From NCBI GenBank assembly GCA_946477805.1, contig CAMKZP010000214.1, forward strand, positions 1-6,606: DNA of 6,606 bases, given 5' to 3'. This DNA comes from an uncultured Enterobacter sp. Its GTDB lineage: Bacteria > Pseudomonadota > Gammaproteobacteria > Enterobacterales > Enterobacteriaceae. The notes beneath the pieces were generated by a model. It was not told where the DNA came from and did not search any database. It saw nothing but the letters and a program-made list of their open reading frames with translations. Below, one piece after another: positions 5,587 through 6,606 of the stretch. Positions within the stretch are counted from its first letter, which is position 1; each line of letters opens with the position of its first letter. Both the position numbers and the translations under genes were made by a program.

Positions 5587-6606
5587 TACCGCGTGATCCA
5601 CAGCGTGGGCCAGGCATCTGGCCCGTTCCAGCCATCGCAGCTTGGCTCTTCTGCGTAACGCACCAGACGGAAACGCTGGCCGTCAAAACGCCAGCGGGTC
5701 TGGATGCCACAGTCCCCCAACCCGCGCCCCAGCGCAAGGGTGGTTAGCTCTCGCGCTTTCTCATCAAATCTGGCGTTCATCAGCTCCATCTCGCTGCTGT
5801 CGCTGGACGGGGTAAACGGCAGACGCAGCCTGACGCTGCGGGCAGCAAAGGGCTTTTTGCGCGACACCACCCACGCCAGATCGACGGTGTTGTACGCCCC
5901 CGCCTCACAGCTGACGATCAGCAGCGCTTTGTCGTCGGTTAAGGCGGTGACGCGCACTTCCCGGCGGCTCGGGTCGAGCGAGCACTGGCTGTTGTTCATG
6001 CGCCAGGTGCCGTAATCCAGCAGATCGTTCAGCTCATCATGCGTTAACGGCGTCGGCGTCGGGTTGACCACCGCCACCTCTTTAAGCGCGGGCGCAGGCG
6101 GCACGCTCAGCGGCGGGCTGTCCCCTTTTTTGATCCAGGCGGTTTCACTTCCGACGCGCTTTTGCTGAGCGTCAATAAACAGCAGGGCAGCCTTCAGGCC
6201 GTCGAGCGAGATGACCTGCCGTCCTCCGCGCAGGGTCAGGGCGCGGCCTTCCTGAATATTTTTCAAAAACGCGGTGATGGTAGCGGCATCGTCACTCTTC
6301 AGGTGCCAGGGGGTTAACTGCCAGCGGTGCGGTTCGAGTTTCACCGGCACGTTGTCCAGCAGCAGCCTGGGGGCGATGCCAGGCTCCTTCACCGGAGGGT
6401 TATTGAGCCCGCCCAGGTCGATCCGCAGGGTGGCATCCGTTTTCGCCCCGGCGCTGCGGCTCAGGCTCATGACCAGACCAAGGTGTTCTCCGGTATTGCG
6501 CGCAACGCAAAAATTCTGGTTGTTGCAGGTGACCTGCCAGTCAGAGAAAGACCGCTGAGCGGGCGCAGCCCACGCCAGCGGCGCGGGTAACGCACAAAAC
6601 AGAAGG
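5586..6606 (-). CDS. ypfG: Secreted DUF1176 protein YpfG, 5' end cut by window
   Basis: The function is unknown. The reading frame stays open to the right edge: 339 codons are visible and the start codon is outside, probably fewer than ten codons away given the E. coli length of about 347. The first visible residues, LLFCALPAPLAWAAPAQ, are the hydrophobic core and AWA cleavage site of a signal peptide, so cleavage is expected after the thirteenth visible residue and the protein should be periplasmic. The mature protein has six cysteines (CNNQNFC, SQCSL, VSCEA, GDCGI, PSCDG), an even number compatible with disulfides. The C-terminus shows the DUF1176 pattern: LGRGLGDCG, W-R-FDG--F-LV, then PSCDGW and WPTLW. 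A Pro-rich linker with PTPTP lies before LTHDELNDLLDYG. An ATG at 6468-6470 would give 294 residues but removes the signal peptide and CNNQNFC, so it is not the start. It converges on tktB with a 23-base gap. Confidence 0.93.
   Translation of the reverse strand, partial: LLFCALPAPLAWAAPAQRSFSDWQVTCNNQNFCVARNTGEHLGLVMSLSRSAGAKTDATLRIDLGGLNNPPVKEPGIAPRLLLDNVPVKLEPHRWQLTPWHLKSDDAATITAFLKNIQEGRALTLRGGRQVISLDGLKAALLFIDAQQKRVGSETAWIKKGDSPPLSVPPAPALKEVAVVNPTPTPLTHDELNDLLDYGTWRMNNSQCSLDPSRREVRVTALTDDKALLIVSCEAGAYNTVDLAWVVSRKKPFAARSVRLRLPFTPSSDSSEMELMNARFDEKARELTTLALGRGLGDCGIQTRWRFDGQRFRLVRYAEEPSCDGWNGPDAWPTLWITR

Noticed and set aside
6590..6606. Lipoprotein signal with the Cys in LLFC of YpfG
   Set aside because: Phe before the Cys does not fit a lipobox, and a normal AWA cleavage site follows the hydrophobic stretch.
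1..6606. Mobile elements, CRISPR arrays, tRNA genes or a novel system
   Set aside because: No transposase fragment, spaced repeat array, cloverleaf-like sequence or unfamiliar gene cluster was seen. The coding sequences fill all but about 350 bases and all belong to conserved enterobacterial families.

Overview
This is a core-chromosome segment from a moderately GC-rich enterobacterium. The proteins are close to the Escherichia coli MaeB, TalA, TktB and YpfG proteins as I remember them. The higher GC codon usage, together with the GGGAGAGGG/GGGTGAGGG repeat half at the left edge, fits Enterobacter, Leclercia, Lelliottia or a near relative better than E. coli itself. The genus assignment is an inference. 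The gene order maeB < > talA > tktB > < ypfG is the one known from E. coli.

Layout: (1) Bases 1-33 hold one arm of a palindromic REP-like repeat that abuts the maeB stop codon. (2) Bases 34-2313, minus strand: maeB, the hybrid malic enzyme/phosphotransacetylase-like protein, complete at 759 residues. (3) Bases 2314-2603: a 290-base divergent regulatory region. It holds a good sigma-S-type extended -10 for talA, a perfect 7-6-7 inverted repeat, a second GC-rich inverted repeat on the maeB side, and a small leader hairpin before talA. (4) Bases 2604-3554 and 3574-5562, plus strand: talA (transaldolase A) and tktB (transketolase 2), 19 bases apart and almost certainly one operon. (5) Bases 5563-5585: a very short convergent gap with a hairpin. 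(6) Bases 5586-6606, minus strand: ypfG, a secreted DUF1176 protein whose first few codons lie beyond the right edge.

How they work together: TalA and TktB are the secondary isoenzymes of the non-oxidative pentose phosphate pathway. They shuttle C2 and C3 units between sugar phosphates and connect to glycolysis. MaeB makes pyruvate and NADPH from malate. In E. coli the talA-tktB pair is known to be RpoS-dependent, and the promoter seen here agrees with that. The group therefore looks like a stationary-phase carbon and NADPH module. YpfG is a convergent neighbour of unknown function, without an evident link.

I found no mobile element, CRISPR array, RNA gene or novel defence-like system. All catalytic residues I checked in the three enzymes are present. 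The points worth a second look are small: the regulatory palindromes, the repeat-like sequences abutting stop codons, the shorter TktB C-terminus, and the mis-start risk for ypfG.
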